Origin: Gordonibacter pamelaeae
Lineage (GTDB): Bacteria > Actinomycetota > Coriobacteriia > Coriobacteriales > Eggerthellaceae
Reading direction: 5' to 3' (one strand)
NCBI RefSeq assembly: GCF_042665095.1
Contig: NZ_JBHTBV010000005.1
Length of the DNA: 64,000 nt
Shown here: positions 9,958 through 26,772 of the stretch, in pieces
How positions within the stretch are numbered: the first letter of the stretch is position 1
How the letters are laid out: every line of letters begins with the position of its first letter
Position numbers and translations under genes: made by a program
The notes under the pieces: model-generated
The model's database searches: none
What the model saw: the letters and a program-made list of their open reading frames with translations, nothing else
What the model was told of the DNA's origin: nothing

Positions 9958-11097
9958 CTATTCGTTGTTCTTCGCGTACGCCTGGTCGAGGTCCTTCCAC
10001 AGCTGCTCGTCAGGCTCGCGCTCGAGCAGCGTATCGAGCGCCGTGCGGTAGATCGACGTCACCACGTAGTCGTCCATGGAGTACGCCGTGGCCTTGTCGA
10101 TCTCGCCGATGTTCTTCAGCGTGTCGTAGAACTTGAGGACGGCGTTCTTGTTGGGGTCGGGCGACGGGTCCATGACGTTGTCGTAGTCGTCCGTGCCGTA
10201 CATGGCGGCGCGCACGTAGGCCTCCTCCTGGCCGGAGTAGTCCACAAGCAGCGGAATGACCGTGTCGGGCTCCTGCCGGTAGGTCTTGTAGCCGCGCAGC
10301 AGGGCCGTCTCGAAGTCCACGAGCGACAGGTACTTCTCGTGAAGCGCCTGCTCGGAGCAGTTCTGGCGGCAGCACGGGTAGTCGCCCGCGTACTGCTTGA
10401 CGGTGGCGACCACCTTTATGCCGTTGCTGCGCTGCACGAAGCCCTGGGCGTTGTTCGTGATGTACAGGTCGAACTCGCCCTTCTTCACCGCCTCGAAGCC
10501 GCCTTGGTCGTTGTCGAAGTACGTGAACGCCACGTCGCCGCCGTTGATGTCCAGGCCCTCGTCCTGCAGCCACTCCTTGAACACCATCTGGCCGGTCTCG
10601 GGGCGGTTCACGCCGATGCGGAGCCCCTTGTAGTCCGCGGCCGTCTTGAGCTCGCGGTCGAACGAGTCGAGCGCGCAGATCTCCGAGCCGTTGAGGATGG
10701 TGCCGCCGAAGATGTAGGCCTTCGCGCCCTGCGACACGTAGGTGCAGGCGGGCACGACGCCGAACAGGTCCATGTCCAACTGGTTGTTGGTGAGCGCGGT
10801 CATGGCGTCGTTGAGCGCGATCTGCTGGAACTCCACATCGCAGCCCTCTTCGTCGAAGTAGCCCAGCTTGTCGGCCACGATGGCGGGGGCGATCTTGATG
10901 AGCTTGCCCGTCACGCCGCACACGAGGTGCTCGCCCTTGCCCTGGGTCAGGTAGTCCTGGGACGCCTCGTCGGCCGGCCCCTCGGCCTTCGTCTCGGCCT
11001 GGGGCGCCTGGCCGCCGCAGCCGGCAAGGCCGAGGCCCAGCACGGAAGCCGCCGCCACGCCCGAAAGCGCGCAGAAACCACGTCGGGTGAGATTCAT
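9958..11097 (-). CDS. NMT1/TauA-like substrate-binding lipoprotein
   Basis: Extracytoplasmic binding protein of 379 aa. The N-terminus has paired arginines (TRRGFCALSG), a hydrophobic stretch and the lipobox LAGC ending at about Cys27, so it is lipid-anchored and possibly Tat-exported. The body fits NMT1/SsuA-type periplasmic binding proteins (nitrate, sulfonate, thiamine-precursor type). The ligand is unknown. The start has a canonical AAGGAGG. It is first of the three transporter genes, with radical SAM B immediately upstream, so all four may be one unit. Confidence 0.82.
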   Translation of the reverse strand: MNLTRRGFCALSGVAAASVLGLGLAGCGGQAPQAETKAEGPADEASQDYLTQGKGEHLVCGVTGKLIKIAPAIVADKLGYFDEEGCDVEFQQIALNDAMTALTNNQLDMDLFGVVPACTYVSQGAKAYIFGGTILNGSEICALDSFDRELKTAADYKGLRIGVNRPETGQMVFKEWLQDEGLDINGGDVAFTYFDNDQGGFEAVKKGEFDLYITNNAQGFVQRSNGIKVVATVKQYAGDYPCCRQNCSEQALHEKYLSLVDFETALLRGYKTYRQEPDTVIPLLVDYSGQEEAYVRAAMYGTDDYDNVMDPSPDPNKNAVLKFYDTLKNIGEIDKATAYSMDDYVVTSIYRTALDTLLEREPDEQLWKDLDQAYAKNNE

Positions 11098-11216
11098 AGT
11101 GCATCCTCCTTATCGAATGGCACGGCACGGCGCTCCATCGAGGCCGGCCGTCGTTTCCAGAATAGCTGCCGAGCCGCCCGCGCCGCCGCCCGGCTCGCGC
11201 TTCGCTCGCCGCCGCC

Positions 11217-12287
11217 CTAGCAGCAGCGGCCCGACGGCTTCGGGACTCGCTCGCCCGTGCGCAGCCGAGGGGTCGGGCAGACGCGCGGCTCGGGGTTCGG
11301 CAGGCGCACGGCGAATCCAGCCTTCTCCAACAGCCCCTTCGCCTCGGCCACCGTGAACCCTTTCCATGGCTCGGCGCCCGGCTCGACGTCGCGCGGATTG
11401 GCGCCCGCCTCGACGGTGAGCGAGTTCGCACCGGCGTAGAGGGCCCGCTCCACGGGCGGGTGGCAGCCGATGCTCTCGTACTGCGAGCCGGCGACGATGC
11501 GCTCGACCGCGAGGATCTGCATCAGGCGGTCCTCGGATATCGTCCCCGCATGTTCGAGGGGCGTGCCGGGCACGGGCACGCGCGCCATGACGCCGCCCGA
11601 GTAGGCGCCGCACTCCAGCCCGAACAATATCCCATCGGCCAGCTCGTCATCGGTGTGCTCGGGGCCGATGGGCTCGACGCAGGTGCCCAGCAGAAGCGGC
11701 GACGCGGCGATGGCGCGGATGGTGGCGATGCGTACCTCCGGGTCGAACGGCGTGTCCTCGCCTTCCCTAAGGCGGAGCACATGGTAGGCGCTCGTCGCGC
11801 CGCACTCCCAGATGGCCTGGGCGCGCTCGGGCGTCAGCTCGCCCACGTTCATGTTGATCTCGTAGCTCCCCGGAACCTGGGCGCGGATATCGGCGATCCA
11901 CTCCTGCAGCACGTCGAGGTCGTAGAACTCCGTCGACCGCAGCGTCACCATGGTGGCCCCCTGCTCGACGTAGGCCCGCACCATGGCGATGACCTCGTCC
12001 TCGGTATAGGCCACCTCTTCCCCGATGACGCCCCATCGCTCGCCGAACGAGCAGAAGGAGCAGTTCATGGAGCAGGGTGCGAAGTCGATGCCCACCGCTC
12101 CCGCTATGCGCCCGGTGTCGCCCGACACGCGGTGCGCCACCTCGCACGCACGCTCCTCGAGGTAGGACGCCTCCGGCGAGCACGGGTCGAGGGCGAGCAG
12201 CCGCACGACGTCCGCCTTGGGAGGAACGGTACCCGCCAATCCCCCTTCCGCGATACGGTCGATCAACGCCACCGTCGCCTCGTCCAT
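11217..12287 (-). CDS. BioB-like radical SAM enzyme (paralog B)
   Basis: Radical SAM protein of 356 aa with CSMNCSFC at residues 72-79. It shares PIGPEHT, VPVPGTPLEHAG and a C-terminal GCHPPVERALYAGANS block with the paralog at 6970. It ends in a distinctive Gly-Arg-Cys-Cys tail. The ATG at 12285-12287 is preferred because AGGGAGAGGAG lies just upstream; an alternative ATG at 12315-12317 would add ten residues but lacks a ribosome site. It is probably co-transcribed with the ABC transporter genes downstream (120-bp gap). Function unknown; the link to an imported substrate is inference. Confidence 0.75.
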   Translation of the reverse strand: MDEATVALIDRIAEGGLAGTVPPKADVVRLLALDPCSPEASYLEERACEVAHRVSGDTGRIAGAVGIDFAPCSMNCSFCSFGERWGVIGEEVAYTEDEVIAMVRAYVEQGATMVTLRSTEFYDLDVLQEWIADIRAQVPGSYEINMNVGELTPERAQAIWECGATSAYHVLRLREGEDTPFDPEVRIATIRAIAASPLLLGTCVEPIGPEHTDDELADGILFGLECGAYSGGVMARVPVPGTPLEHAGTISEDRLMQILAVERIVAGSQYESIGCHPPVERALYAGANSLTVEAGANPRDVEPGAEPWKGFTVAEAKGLLEKAGFAVRLPNPEPRVCPTPRLRTGERVPKPSGRCC

Positions 12288-12317
12288 GCTGCTCCTCTCC
12301 CTATCCCCTTCGCTCAT

Positions 12318-12370
12318 GTAGGATACAGTATATTACTAGACGCTATCATATACTAGCCCGATACAAGTAA
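12318..12370 (-). promoter_or_regulatory. AT-rich promoter region of radical SAM B/ABC operon
   Basis: A markedly AT-rich island in GC-rich DNA, with repeated CTAGTA-ATATA-type units and an inverted repeat (AGTATA...TATACT on the minus strand). TATACT is a possible -10. No consensus -35 is clear. Confidence 0.4.
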
Positions 12371-12442
12371 CTGGTGGAAAAAGGGCGGCGTTCCGGGCGG
12401 TTCCCCGACGGCCAAGAGGCGCGCCGCAGGCCCTTAAACGGC

Positions 12443-12466
12443 GAGGGCCCCGTTTCCGGGGCCCTC
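12443..12466 (-). terminator. Terminator downstream of glmM
   Basis: GAGGGCCCCG/CGGGGCCCTC is a perfect 10-bp stem with a 4-nt loop, 40 bp past the glmM stop. On the minus strand GCCGTTTAAG follows, a short T run. Confidence 0.6.
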
Positions 12467-12505
12467 GGGCAGTGCGCTGGCGGCAAGGCCCGTCGTGCGC
12501 CTGCC

Positions 12506-13840
12506 TTACACCTCGCGCTCCACCACGGCAGCGATGGCGTGGGCATGGCGGTCGGCTTCCTCGGCGCTGGCGGCCTCCACCATGACGCGGACGACCGGTT
12601 CGGTGCCGCTCGGGCGCAGCAGCACGCGGCCGGAATCGCCCAGCTCGGCCTCGGCGGCCTCCACGGCGGCGGCCACGGCGGCGTTGCCGTCAACGGCGTG
12701 CTTGTCCTTCACGTGCACGTTCACGAGCGTCTGCGGGAAGCGCGTCATCACGGCGGCGGCATCGGCGATGGACTTGCCGGCGCGCTTGCAAGCCGCGAGG
12801 AACTGCAGCGCCGTGACCAGGCCGTCGCCCGTGGAATTGTGCTCGAGGAAGATCATGTGACCGCTCTGCTCGCCGCCCAGGACGAAGCCGCCCTCGCGCA
12901 TGGCCTCCAGCACGTAGCGGTCGCCCACCTTCGTCTGGACGAGCTCGATGCCCGCATCGCGCAGGGCATGCGCAAGGCCCAGGTTGCACATGACGGTGGA
13001 CACGGCGGTGTTGCCGGCCAAAAGCCCGCGCTCCTTGAGGTCGATGGCGCACACGGCCTCGACCACGTCGCCGTCGATCTCGTTGCCGTGGGCATCCACC
13101 AGCATGACGCGGTCCGCGTCGCCGTCATGGGCAATACCCACGTCCGCGCCGATCTCGGCCACGAGGTCGCACACGGGGCCCAAGTGGGTGGAGCCGCACT
13201 GCACGTTGATGTCGGTGCCGTCGAAGTCCTCGTTGACCACCGTGACGTCCGCGCCCAGGCGGCGCAGCGCCTCGGCGCTCGTCATGCACGAGGCGCCATG
13301 GCCCACGTCGAGCGCCACCTTGAGGCCCGAGAGGTCGATGCCCTCGTCGGCCACGGTCGCCACGGCGTGCGCGATATAGAGCTCGCAGGCGTCGTCCACC
13401 GGCAGGGCCACGCCCACCGCGTCGCCGGCCGGCAGCTCGTCGGCCGCCGCGCCGCCGCGCGCCACGAACGCCTCGATCTCGTCCTCCACCGCATCCGGCA
13501 GCTTGAAGCCCTGGGCGTCGAACAGCTTGATGCCGTTGTACTCCGGCGGGTTGTGCGAGGCCGAGATGACGATGCCGCCATCGCAGTGCAGCTCGCGCAC
13601 GAGCAGCGCGATGGCGGGCGTCGGGATGATGCCGGCCAGAAGCGCCGTGCCGCCCATCGACATGATGCCGGCCGCCACGGCCGACTCCAGCATGTCGCCC
13701 GAAAGGCGCGTGTCCTTGCCGATGAGGATGGTCTTGCCCTGGAACGCCACGGCCGCCTGGCCGAGCTTGAAGGCGAGGTCGCACGTGAGCTGCGTGTTCG
13801 CCACCCCGCGAACCCCATCGGTCCCGAAAAGTCGTGCCAT
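12506..13840 (-). CDS. glmM: Phosphoglucosamine mutase
   Basis: Converts glucosamine-6-P to glucosamine-1-P for UDP-GlcNAc and peptidoglycan. The full 444 aa contains the N-terminal MARLFGTDGVRGVAN, the phosphoserine loop ISASHNPPEYNGIK near residue 97, the metal loop DGDADR near 238 and the C-terminal phosphate-binding RPSGTEPVVRVM near 414, in family order and length. The ATG at 13840 follows the hisE stop by 1 bp, so translation is likely coupled. Confidence 0.96.
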   Translation of the reverse strand: MARLFGTDGVRGVANTQLTCDLAFKLGQAAVAFQGKTILIGKDTRLSGDMLESAVAAGIMSMGGTALLAGIIPTPAIALLVRELHCDGGIVISASHNPPEYNGIKLFDAQGFKLPDAVEDEIEAFVARGGAAADELPAGDAVGVALPVDDACELYIAHAVATVADEGIDLSGLKVALDVGHGASCMTSAEALRRLGADVTVVNEDFDGTDINVQCGSTHLGPVCDLVAEIGADVGIAHDGDADRVMLVDAHGNEIDGDVVEAVCAIDLKERGLLAGNTAVSTVMCNLGLAHALRDAGIELVQTKVGDRYVLEAMREGGFVLGGEQSGHMIFLEHNSTGDGLVTALQFLAACKRAGKSIADAAAVMTRFPQTLVNVHVKDKHAVDGNAAVAAAVEAAEAELGDSGRVLLRPSGTEPVVRVMVEAASAEEADRHAHAIAAVVEREV

Positions 13841-13841
13841 G

Positions 13842-14330
13842 TTACTTCCCCCTTTTGATATGTTCGTCGTGGAGGCGGACGGCGCCTTGCGGGCGCTCCG
13901 CGTCGGTCATGCGGGTGTTGAGCTCGGCGGCGAACTCGTCGAGGCCGATGCCGTAGCGCTCCAGTGCCACCAGCAGGTGGTACACCACGTCGGCCGCCTC
14001 GTAGCGCAGGTGGTCCACCGCCGCATCGTACTCGGGCGGCAGCTCTACGGAAAGCGCGTCGTCCACGTCCGCGCCGACAACCGCCAGCGTGGCGGCGAGC
14101 GACGAAGTGGCCCAGGACTCCACGTCCTTGGCGGCGAGCGCCGTCTCCCCCGCCTCCTCCATGACTTTTTTCAGCACGTCATCGGCCGGGCCGGCGAGCA
14201 GGCGGTGCGTGTAGCTCTCCTCCCCCGCGTCGCGCCGCGCCGCGATGGTGGCCGCAAGCGCCTCGAGCGTTGCCCCGATCTGCGAGGCCGGCGGCGTCTC
14301 GCCGGCCGGGAGGTAGGTTTTATCGGACAT
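13842..14330 (-). CDS. hisE: Phosphoribosyl-ATP pyrophosphatase (HisE)
   Basis: MazG-like all-alpha pyrophosphohydrolase of histidine synthesis (PR-ATP to PR-AMP). The metal-binding pattern is VMEEAGETALAAKD near residue 55 and RYEAADVVYHLLV near 109. The 162 aa includes about 40 extra N-terminal residues over minimal HisE. It lies between rpoC and glmM, not in a his cluster. Its promoter is not evident; a terminator separates it from rpoC. Confidence 0.85.
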   Translation of the reverse strand: MSDKTYLPAGETPPASQIGATLEALAATIAARRDAGEESYTHRLLAGPADDVLKKVMEEAGETALAAKDVESWATSSLAATLAVVGADVDDALSVELPPEYDAAVDHLRYEAADVVYHLLVALERYGIGLDEFAAELNTRMTDAERPQGAVRLHDEHIKRGK

Positions 14331-14376
14331 GTCGTGCCTTTCGATCTCTTGAACCTGACAGGACGCCGCATGAAAA

Positions 14377-14400
14377 GGGGGCGCACCTTGGCGCGCCCCC
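14377..14400 (-). terminator. rpoC terminator
   Basis: GGGGGCGC (14377-14384)/GCGCCCCC (14393-14400) forms an 8-bp GC stem just after the rpoC stop. On the minus strand it is followed by TTTTC, a rho-independent pattern. Confidence 0.75.
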
Positions 14401-14405
14401 GGTTG

Positions 14406-22367
<7,962 letters not shown>

Positions 22368-22422
22368 GAGGCTTTTCCTCCTTCAAGAAAATCCGTGAAA
22401 CTGCGAAAAGTCGCAATTTCTA

Positions 22423-22451
22423 AAAATACTTCGGTTGTCAAGAGGTGTCAA
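22423..22451 (-). promoter_or_regulatory. rpoBC promoter
   Basis: On the minus strand: perfect TTGACA (22451-22446), 17-bp spacer, TATTTT (22428-22423). A second TTGACA lies 10 bp inside the spacer (22441-22436). Downstream in the leader is a small TGCGA-AAAG-TCGCA hairpin (about 22402-22415). Confidence 0.75.
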
Positions 22452-23025
22452 GGAATATTTTTACGAACTGTGGTGATTTGCTGGAGTTTCACGGGTTTAG
22501 CTGGGGAAATAGAGAGGAAACTTTTTGGTGGCGCGAAGGGTTTTGGCGCGCTTGGCGCGCTGCGCACCCCATGCCGGCGCGGCATCCCCGACACGGGCGC
22601 CCGGCCGGCCGACGGGAACGCGCCCGGCCGATCGATGGGAAGAAGGGAAGCGCCGCATCCCTATGCGTTGCGCGAGGCCCCTGCGCGCGGTGCCCTCTTT
22701 TTCGGCAGGTTCGGTCAAAAAATGAGCGTTTTGGCAATCTCAAAGCCGTCATTTCGCTCGCGAGCTGCGGGCGTTCTGCCATGTGCTTGACGTTTCCCCT
22801 GCTCAGGAATGCGACGTATTTCAAGCAGCCGGAAGAGCGCGCGGCGGCGATTGCCAAACCGGCCGTTTTTTGGCACTCGACAGCCCCTAAGCCGACAAGC
22901 GCCCGCGACCGCACGTTCCGCACGCACACGGGCGCCCCACGCGGCATCGCAGGATCAAGCAGGATGCGGCTTGGAGCAGGATGCGGCTTGCACGACGCGC
23001 CGCGGAGGAATCGGCAGGAGGCAGC
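22452..23025. other. Long intergenic region between rpoB and the DUF2156 gene
   Basis: No gene is supported in these 574 bases. 22452-22713 shows nothing recognisable beyond GC-rich sequence. The imperfect inverted repeat at 22714-22875 is described separately. 22876-23025 contains CCCCTAAGCCGACAAGCGC, which resembles the 3' ends of the torD copies, too short to call. Confidence 0.5.
22714..22875. repeat. Nested inverted-repeat element R1 (diverged)
   Basis: The arms 22714-22739 and 22849-22875 are imperfect inverted repeats sharing TTTGGCAATC/GATTGCCAAA and CAAAAAA/TTTTTTG blocks, as in the element at 56542-56650. The centre has TTTCCCCTGCTCAGGAATGCGA, matching TTTCCCCTGTTCAAGAATCTGCGA inside the element at 53554. 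It is therefore a degenerate family member. Confidence 0.5.
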
Positions 23026-23952
23026 CTATACGGAACACGGCGCCGCCCCGCCCGCCAGGGTTGCCTGGTAGCGCGCCAGGAGGGCGCAGGGCTGGTAGCT
23101 CAGCTTGTTCTCGCGCAGGCCGGGAAGGCCCAGGTCCTCCTCCAGGTTGAGGAACTCGGCGCGGGGGGCCACGGTGCGGGCCAGCTCGCGCAGGAGGGCG
23201 CGCCAGATGTAGCGGAAGTCCAGGTTGCCCTTCAGCACCATGACGTCGAAGGCGCCGCCGGGCAGGAGGGACCCGTAGGCGTAGCCCTGCACGTCGCCGG
23301 CGATGCGCAGCAGGATGCCCTCCAGGCCCAAGGCCTCGAAATGGTCCAGGTCGAGCGCGATCTTGCGGTGCTCCAGCTCCAGGGGGTGCTCCTCGGTGCC
23401 GCGGCGGCGGCTCCCCTCGTGCCAAGCCTGCTGGAACGCGCGCAGCTCGTCGAGGCAGGCGGGGACGACGGGCTCGAAGGACACATCGTCGCCGTAGAGC
23501 TGGAAGAACTTGTTCGTCTCGCGGCGCTTCTTCGCAAGCGCCGGGCCCGCGTAGGCGGCGATGTCCCGGGTGCGGTAGAGGTAGTCGGCGAAGGCGCGGT
23601 CGGTGGAGAACGCGAACATGCCGGGCAGCGCCTCCTCGAGGCGCTGGCGCTGCGAGGGGGTCACGCCCACGAGCACGGGTCGCTCCCCCGCCCCGGCCGC
23701 CTCCTCCAGCAGGCGGGCGATATCGGCAACGACGTCCTCCCCGCCGAGCGGCGGGTAGTACGCCACGGCCCCCGGGAGCCGGCGACGCTGGCGCACGTGC
23801 AGCGCGCGCCCCTCGAGGCGGACCTCCGTGCCGTACTTCTCCGTGAGCGAGTACAGGTTGGCGAACCCGAGCGCGGAGTCGTTGCGCCCGAGCGGCGCGA
23901 GCACCTGCTCCACGGCGTCTTTGTCGGCAAGCTGCAGCGTTCTGTATTCCAT
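23026..23952 (-). CDS. DUF2156 protein (phosphatidylglycerol lysyltransferase C-terminal-like)
   Basis: Soluble protein of 308 aa resembling the duplicated GNAT-like DUF2156 domain found at the C-terminus of MprF/LPG synthase. The fit rests on the pattern KKRRETNKFF near residue 143, the ELEHRKIALDLDHFEALGLEGILLRI segment (shown in part) near 190-215, and LNLEEDLGLPGLRENKLSYQP near 275. There is no membrane segment. Such stand-alone proteins are common in Coriobacteriia and their substrate is unknown. The start ATG at 23952 is preceded by GAGGAAAGCG. Confidence 0.65.
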   Translation of the reverse strand: MEYRTLQLADKDAVEQVLAPLGRNDSALGFANLYSLTEKYGTEVRLEGRALHVRQRRRLPGAVAYYPPLGGEDVVADIARLLEEAAGAGERPVLVGVTPSQRQRLEEALPGMFAFSTDRAFADYLYRTRDIAAYAGPALAKKRRETNKFFQLYGDDVSFEPVVPACLDELRAFQQAWHEGSRRRGTEEHPLELEHRKIALDLDHFEALGLEGILLRIAGDVQGYAYGSLLPGGAFDVMVLKGNLDFRYIWRALLRELARTVAPRAEFLNLEEDLGLPGLRENKLSYQPCALLARYQATLAGGAAPCSV

Positions 23953-24162
23953 GGGTCGCTTTCCTCGGGGCTTTTCCTCATGGGCGCATAGGCGCCGGCC
24001 TCCTAGTGTAGACGAACGCGCTGCGGGCGAACAGCCTCAGGTTCGCAACGCCCGATGCCCCGCAGGACGCTTCGCGCAAGGATAAACGCCGGGGGATGCC
24101 GAAACGAAGGCGGTTGTTCGCCCCCTGCCGCAACGCAAGGAGTACACTGTCAATCAACCGTT

Positions 24163-24214
24163 GAAAGGTCCTGCCATGTACCGCAAGAGAAAGGTCCTGC
24201 CATGTACCGCAAGA
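24163..24214 (+). repeat. 26-bp tandem duplication covering ribosome site and start codon
   Basis: Two perfect adjacent copies (24163-24188 and 24189-24214), each with GAAAGG, ATG and the first codons of the diguanylate cyclase. The upstream ATG (24176) is out of frame by 26 nt and opens a different 178-codon frame; the downstream ATG (24202) is the real start. Confidence 0.9.
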
Positions 24215-25839
24215 CGCTGCGCATCAACCTGTTCGGCATCGAGCCGCCCGTGGAGGAGGCCCTGCGCCGCGCGGCGCCCCTCGATCGGTTCGAGCATGCG
24301 GTCGAGGCCTTCCCCGCGCTGGAAGCCGAGGCGTTCTGCTCCTGCGACATCGCCGTCGTCGACCTGCGGCTCTTCGCCAACGCGCCGGGCGGCGCCCGGC
24401 CGTCGCGCTGCCTTGCGGACCTCATGGCGAGGCGGCGCATGCGACTCGACACGTTCTACAGCGCCGTGGCGGTCGTTGCCGACGCCGCCGAGGCGGCATG
24501 CTGGACGCCGGAGGACTACGGGGCGTTCGACGCGCTGTGGACGCGACCGCTCGACGCGACGCGGGCCGCTTTCGAGCTCGCCCGGCTGCAGCGCTCGGCG
24601 AAACGCGACGCCGACCTGTCCCTCGCGCAGCAGTACCTCGACACCGCCATCGACTCCATACCCGAGCTCGTGTGGTTCAAGGACGCGCGCGGCGCCCACC
24701 TCAAGGTGAACGACGCGTTCTGCGAGACGGTGGGCAAGACGAAGGACCAGGTGGAGGGGCGCGGACACTACTATATATGGGACATCACGCCCGACGAGTA
24801 CGCGCAGGGAGAGTTCGTGTGCCTGGAATCCGAGGAGGAGACCATGCGCTCGAGCACGACGCTCCTGTTCGACGAGCAGGTGAAGACGAAGAGCGGCATG
24901 CGCCAGTTCAAGACGTACAAGTCGCCGCTCATCGACTACGACGGCACCGTCATGGGAACCGTGGGGGTGGCCCACGACGTGACGGATCTGGGAAACATAA
25001 GGACCGAGCTGGAGATATTCATCGACTCGATGCCCTACGCCGTCGTGGTGCTCGACAACGAGGGCGCCATCGTCAACATCAACGAGCGCGCCGAGGACTA
25101 CTTCGACGTGAAGCGCGAGCGCGTGGTGGGCGGCGACTTCGACCGCTGGCGGCGCATCGTGCTGGGGGATGCCGTGGTGGATGCAAACGACTTCGAGGAC
25201 TCGAGCTTCTTCACGGCGTCCATACGCGGGGAGCCGAAGACGTTCGAGGTCAACGAGCGCGCCATCCTCGACGTGTTCGGCAACGCGACGGGGGTGCTGC
25301 GCATCTACCGCGACGTGACGAACGAGCGCAAGCTGGAGCAGCGCGTGATAGCCGCCGCGCGCACGGACTACCTGACCGGGCTGTACAACCGGCGCTACTT
25401 CTACGAGCACGTGGAGGAGCATCGCGGCAGCCAGCCGGTCACGCTCATCACGTTCGACCTGGACGATTTCAAGGACATCAACGACCGCTACGGCCATGCA
25501 GCCGGCGACGCGGCGCTCGGCATGACGGCGAAGACGCTGCGCGAGGCGTTTCCCGACGGGTTCGTGGTGCGCTGGGGCGGCGACGAGTTCGTGGTGGCGC
25601 TCATGGGAGAGCGGTCGATCGAGCGGACGGAGGCGACCGTGCGCGCGCTGCTCGCGGACCTGGCGCGCGAGTCCGCGGCAGACGGGAGCGCCTGGGCGGT
25701 CACGGCGAGCGCCGGCATAGCCGCCACCGACGACCCCGCGCTGCCCATCGACGCCCTCATCAGGAAGAGCGACGAGGCGCTCTACCGCGCCAAACGCGAC
25801 GGCGCCTCGCCGCGCTTGGCCGAGCCGAGCCCCGCCTGA
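24202..25839 (+). CDS. PAS-PAS-GGDEF diguanylate cyclase
   Basis: Protein of 545 aa that should make c-di-GMP. The N-terminus (1-130) looks like a degenerate receiver-type domain (Asp at DIAVVDLRLF near 54). Two PAS domains follow (about 145-265 and 270-385), then GGDEF with the intact RWGGDEFVV signature at 457-465. The product-inhibition RXXD motif is absent at the expected place (FPDG). No membrane segment is evident. The second ATG of a tandem duplication is used because only it is in frame. A strong convergent hairpin follows the stop. Confidence 0.85.
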   Translation: MYRKTLRINLFGIEPPVEEALRRAAPLDRFEHAVEAFPALEAEAFCSCDIAVVDLRLFANAPGGARPSRCLADLMARRRMRLDTFYSAVAVVADAAEAACWTPEDYGAFDALWTRPLDATRAAFELARLQRSAKRDADLSLAQQYLDTAIDSIPELVWFKDARGAHLKVNDAFCETVGKTKDQVEGRGHYYIWDITPDEYAQGEFVCLESEEETMRSSTTLLFDEQVKTKSGMRQFKTYKSPLIDYDGTVMGTVGVAHDVTDLGNIRTELEIFIDSMPYAVVVLDNEGAIVNINERAEDYFDVKRERVVGGDFDRWRRIVLGDAVVDANDFEDSSFFTASIRGEPKTFEVNERAILDVFGNATGVLRIYRDVTNERKLEQRVIAAARTDYLTGLYNRRYFYEHVEEHRGSQPVTLITFDLDDFKDINDRYGHAAGDAALGMTAKTLREAFPDGFVVRWGGDEFVVALMGERSIERTEATVRALLADLARESAADGSAWAVTASAGIAATDDPALPIDALIRKSDEALYRAKRDGASPRLAEPSPA

Positions 25840-25863
25840 GGGCGGGCGTCAGGCCGCGGCCCT

Positions 25864-25902
25864 GCCGGATGCCGGGGACCGGCAGGGCCCCCGGCATCCG
25901 GC
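25864..25902. terminator. Bidirectional terminator hairpin
   Basis: Perfect 14-bp inverted repeat GCCGGATGCCGGGG (25864-25877)/CCCCGGCATCCGGC (25889-25902) with an 11-nt loop. It lies between the convergent diguanylate cyclase and DUF4097 genes. Confidence 0.7.
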
Positions 25903-25905
25903 GCG

Positions 25906-26766
25906 CTACGACTTCTCCACCCTGAAGTCCCCGCTGGCCAGGTTCACGTGCACGGCGGTGGAGCCGTCGCCGTGCACGTAAGAGCCGCCCTGCTGCACGG
26001 TCTCGAAGGCGCTGGAGAAGCTGCCCGACGCCTTGCTGACCTTGGCCGTGAAGCCCGTGTCGGCGGGCAGGGCCACGCTCACCTGGCCGCTGGCCAGATC
26101 AGCGCTCACCTGCTTCGGAGCCGCGCCCTGGCAGACGACGTCCAGCTAGCCCGATGCCGTCTTCGCGCTCACGCGCTCGGAGAACGTGCCCTCGGCGCGC
26201 ACCTGGCCGCTGGCCACGTCCACGTCGAGCGCGGCGGCGGCGAGGCCGTCCGCGTCGATCTCGCCCGACGCCAGCTTGAGCCGGAGCGTGTCGCAGCCGA
26301 TACCGGCCACGCGATAGTAGCCCGACGCGCCGTCGACGGTCACGGCGCCGAGGCTCTGCGCGTAACGCTCGGGGATGCGCACCTCGAGGCGCTTCTGCCC
26401 CAGCGCGAAGCACGACCACCAGCTGCCGTAATCCACCTTGAGCGTTCCGCCGGACACGCTCCAGCGCATCTGCTGCGCCTTCGTGAGGCCGGTAGGCGCC
26501 GTTTCCACGAGCTCGATGACATCGCCCGCCCCGTCGTCGACCACCGAGATGTCCACCGAGCCGGCCGCCCAGCTGACGGACAGGTTCCTCACGCTTTTCG
26601 CGTCCACGCTTGCATTGCCCATTTCCGTTCCCCCTCCAAGGTAGATCCCCTGCGAGCATCCGCGCATCGACCCCGCGCCCGCCACGGCGAACAGCAGCAG
26701 GGCCAGCGCGACGATGAGCGCTATCTTGACATACGACGACCGGGTGAGCCTTGTCATGTCCACCAC
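25906..26766 (-). pseudogene. DUF4097-type membrane-anchored protein, interrupted by a stop codon
   Basis: The frame would encode 286 aa: one N-terminal membrane segment (about 13-32) and a repetitive beta-strand body with recurring SGxxxxDLASGQ-like units, as in DUF4097 adhesin-like proteins. A single in-frame TAG at 26148-26146 follows KTASG; the reading frame and repeat pattern continue beyond it to the C-terminal ASGDFRVEKS. GAG to TAG is the simplest explanation, since ASGE recurs elsewhere. The 206-residue N-terminal part might still be made. The start is GTG at 26766 or ATG at 26757, 6-15 bp after the upstream regulator, so the two form an operon. Confidence 0.7.
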
Positions 26767-26772
26767 CCGTCC

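Noticed and set aside
24161..24709. 182-codon frame opened by the first ATG of the tandem duplication
   Set aside because: Its product is Arg/Ser/Pro-rich, without family features, and overlaps the cyclase in a different frame. Treated as a decoy frame.
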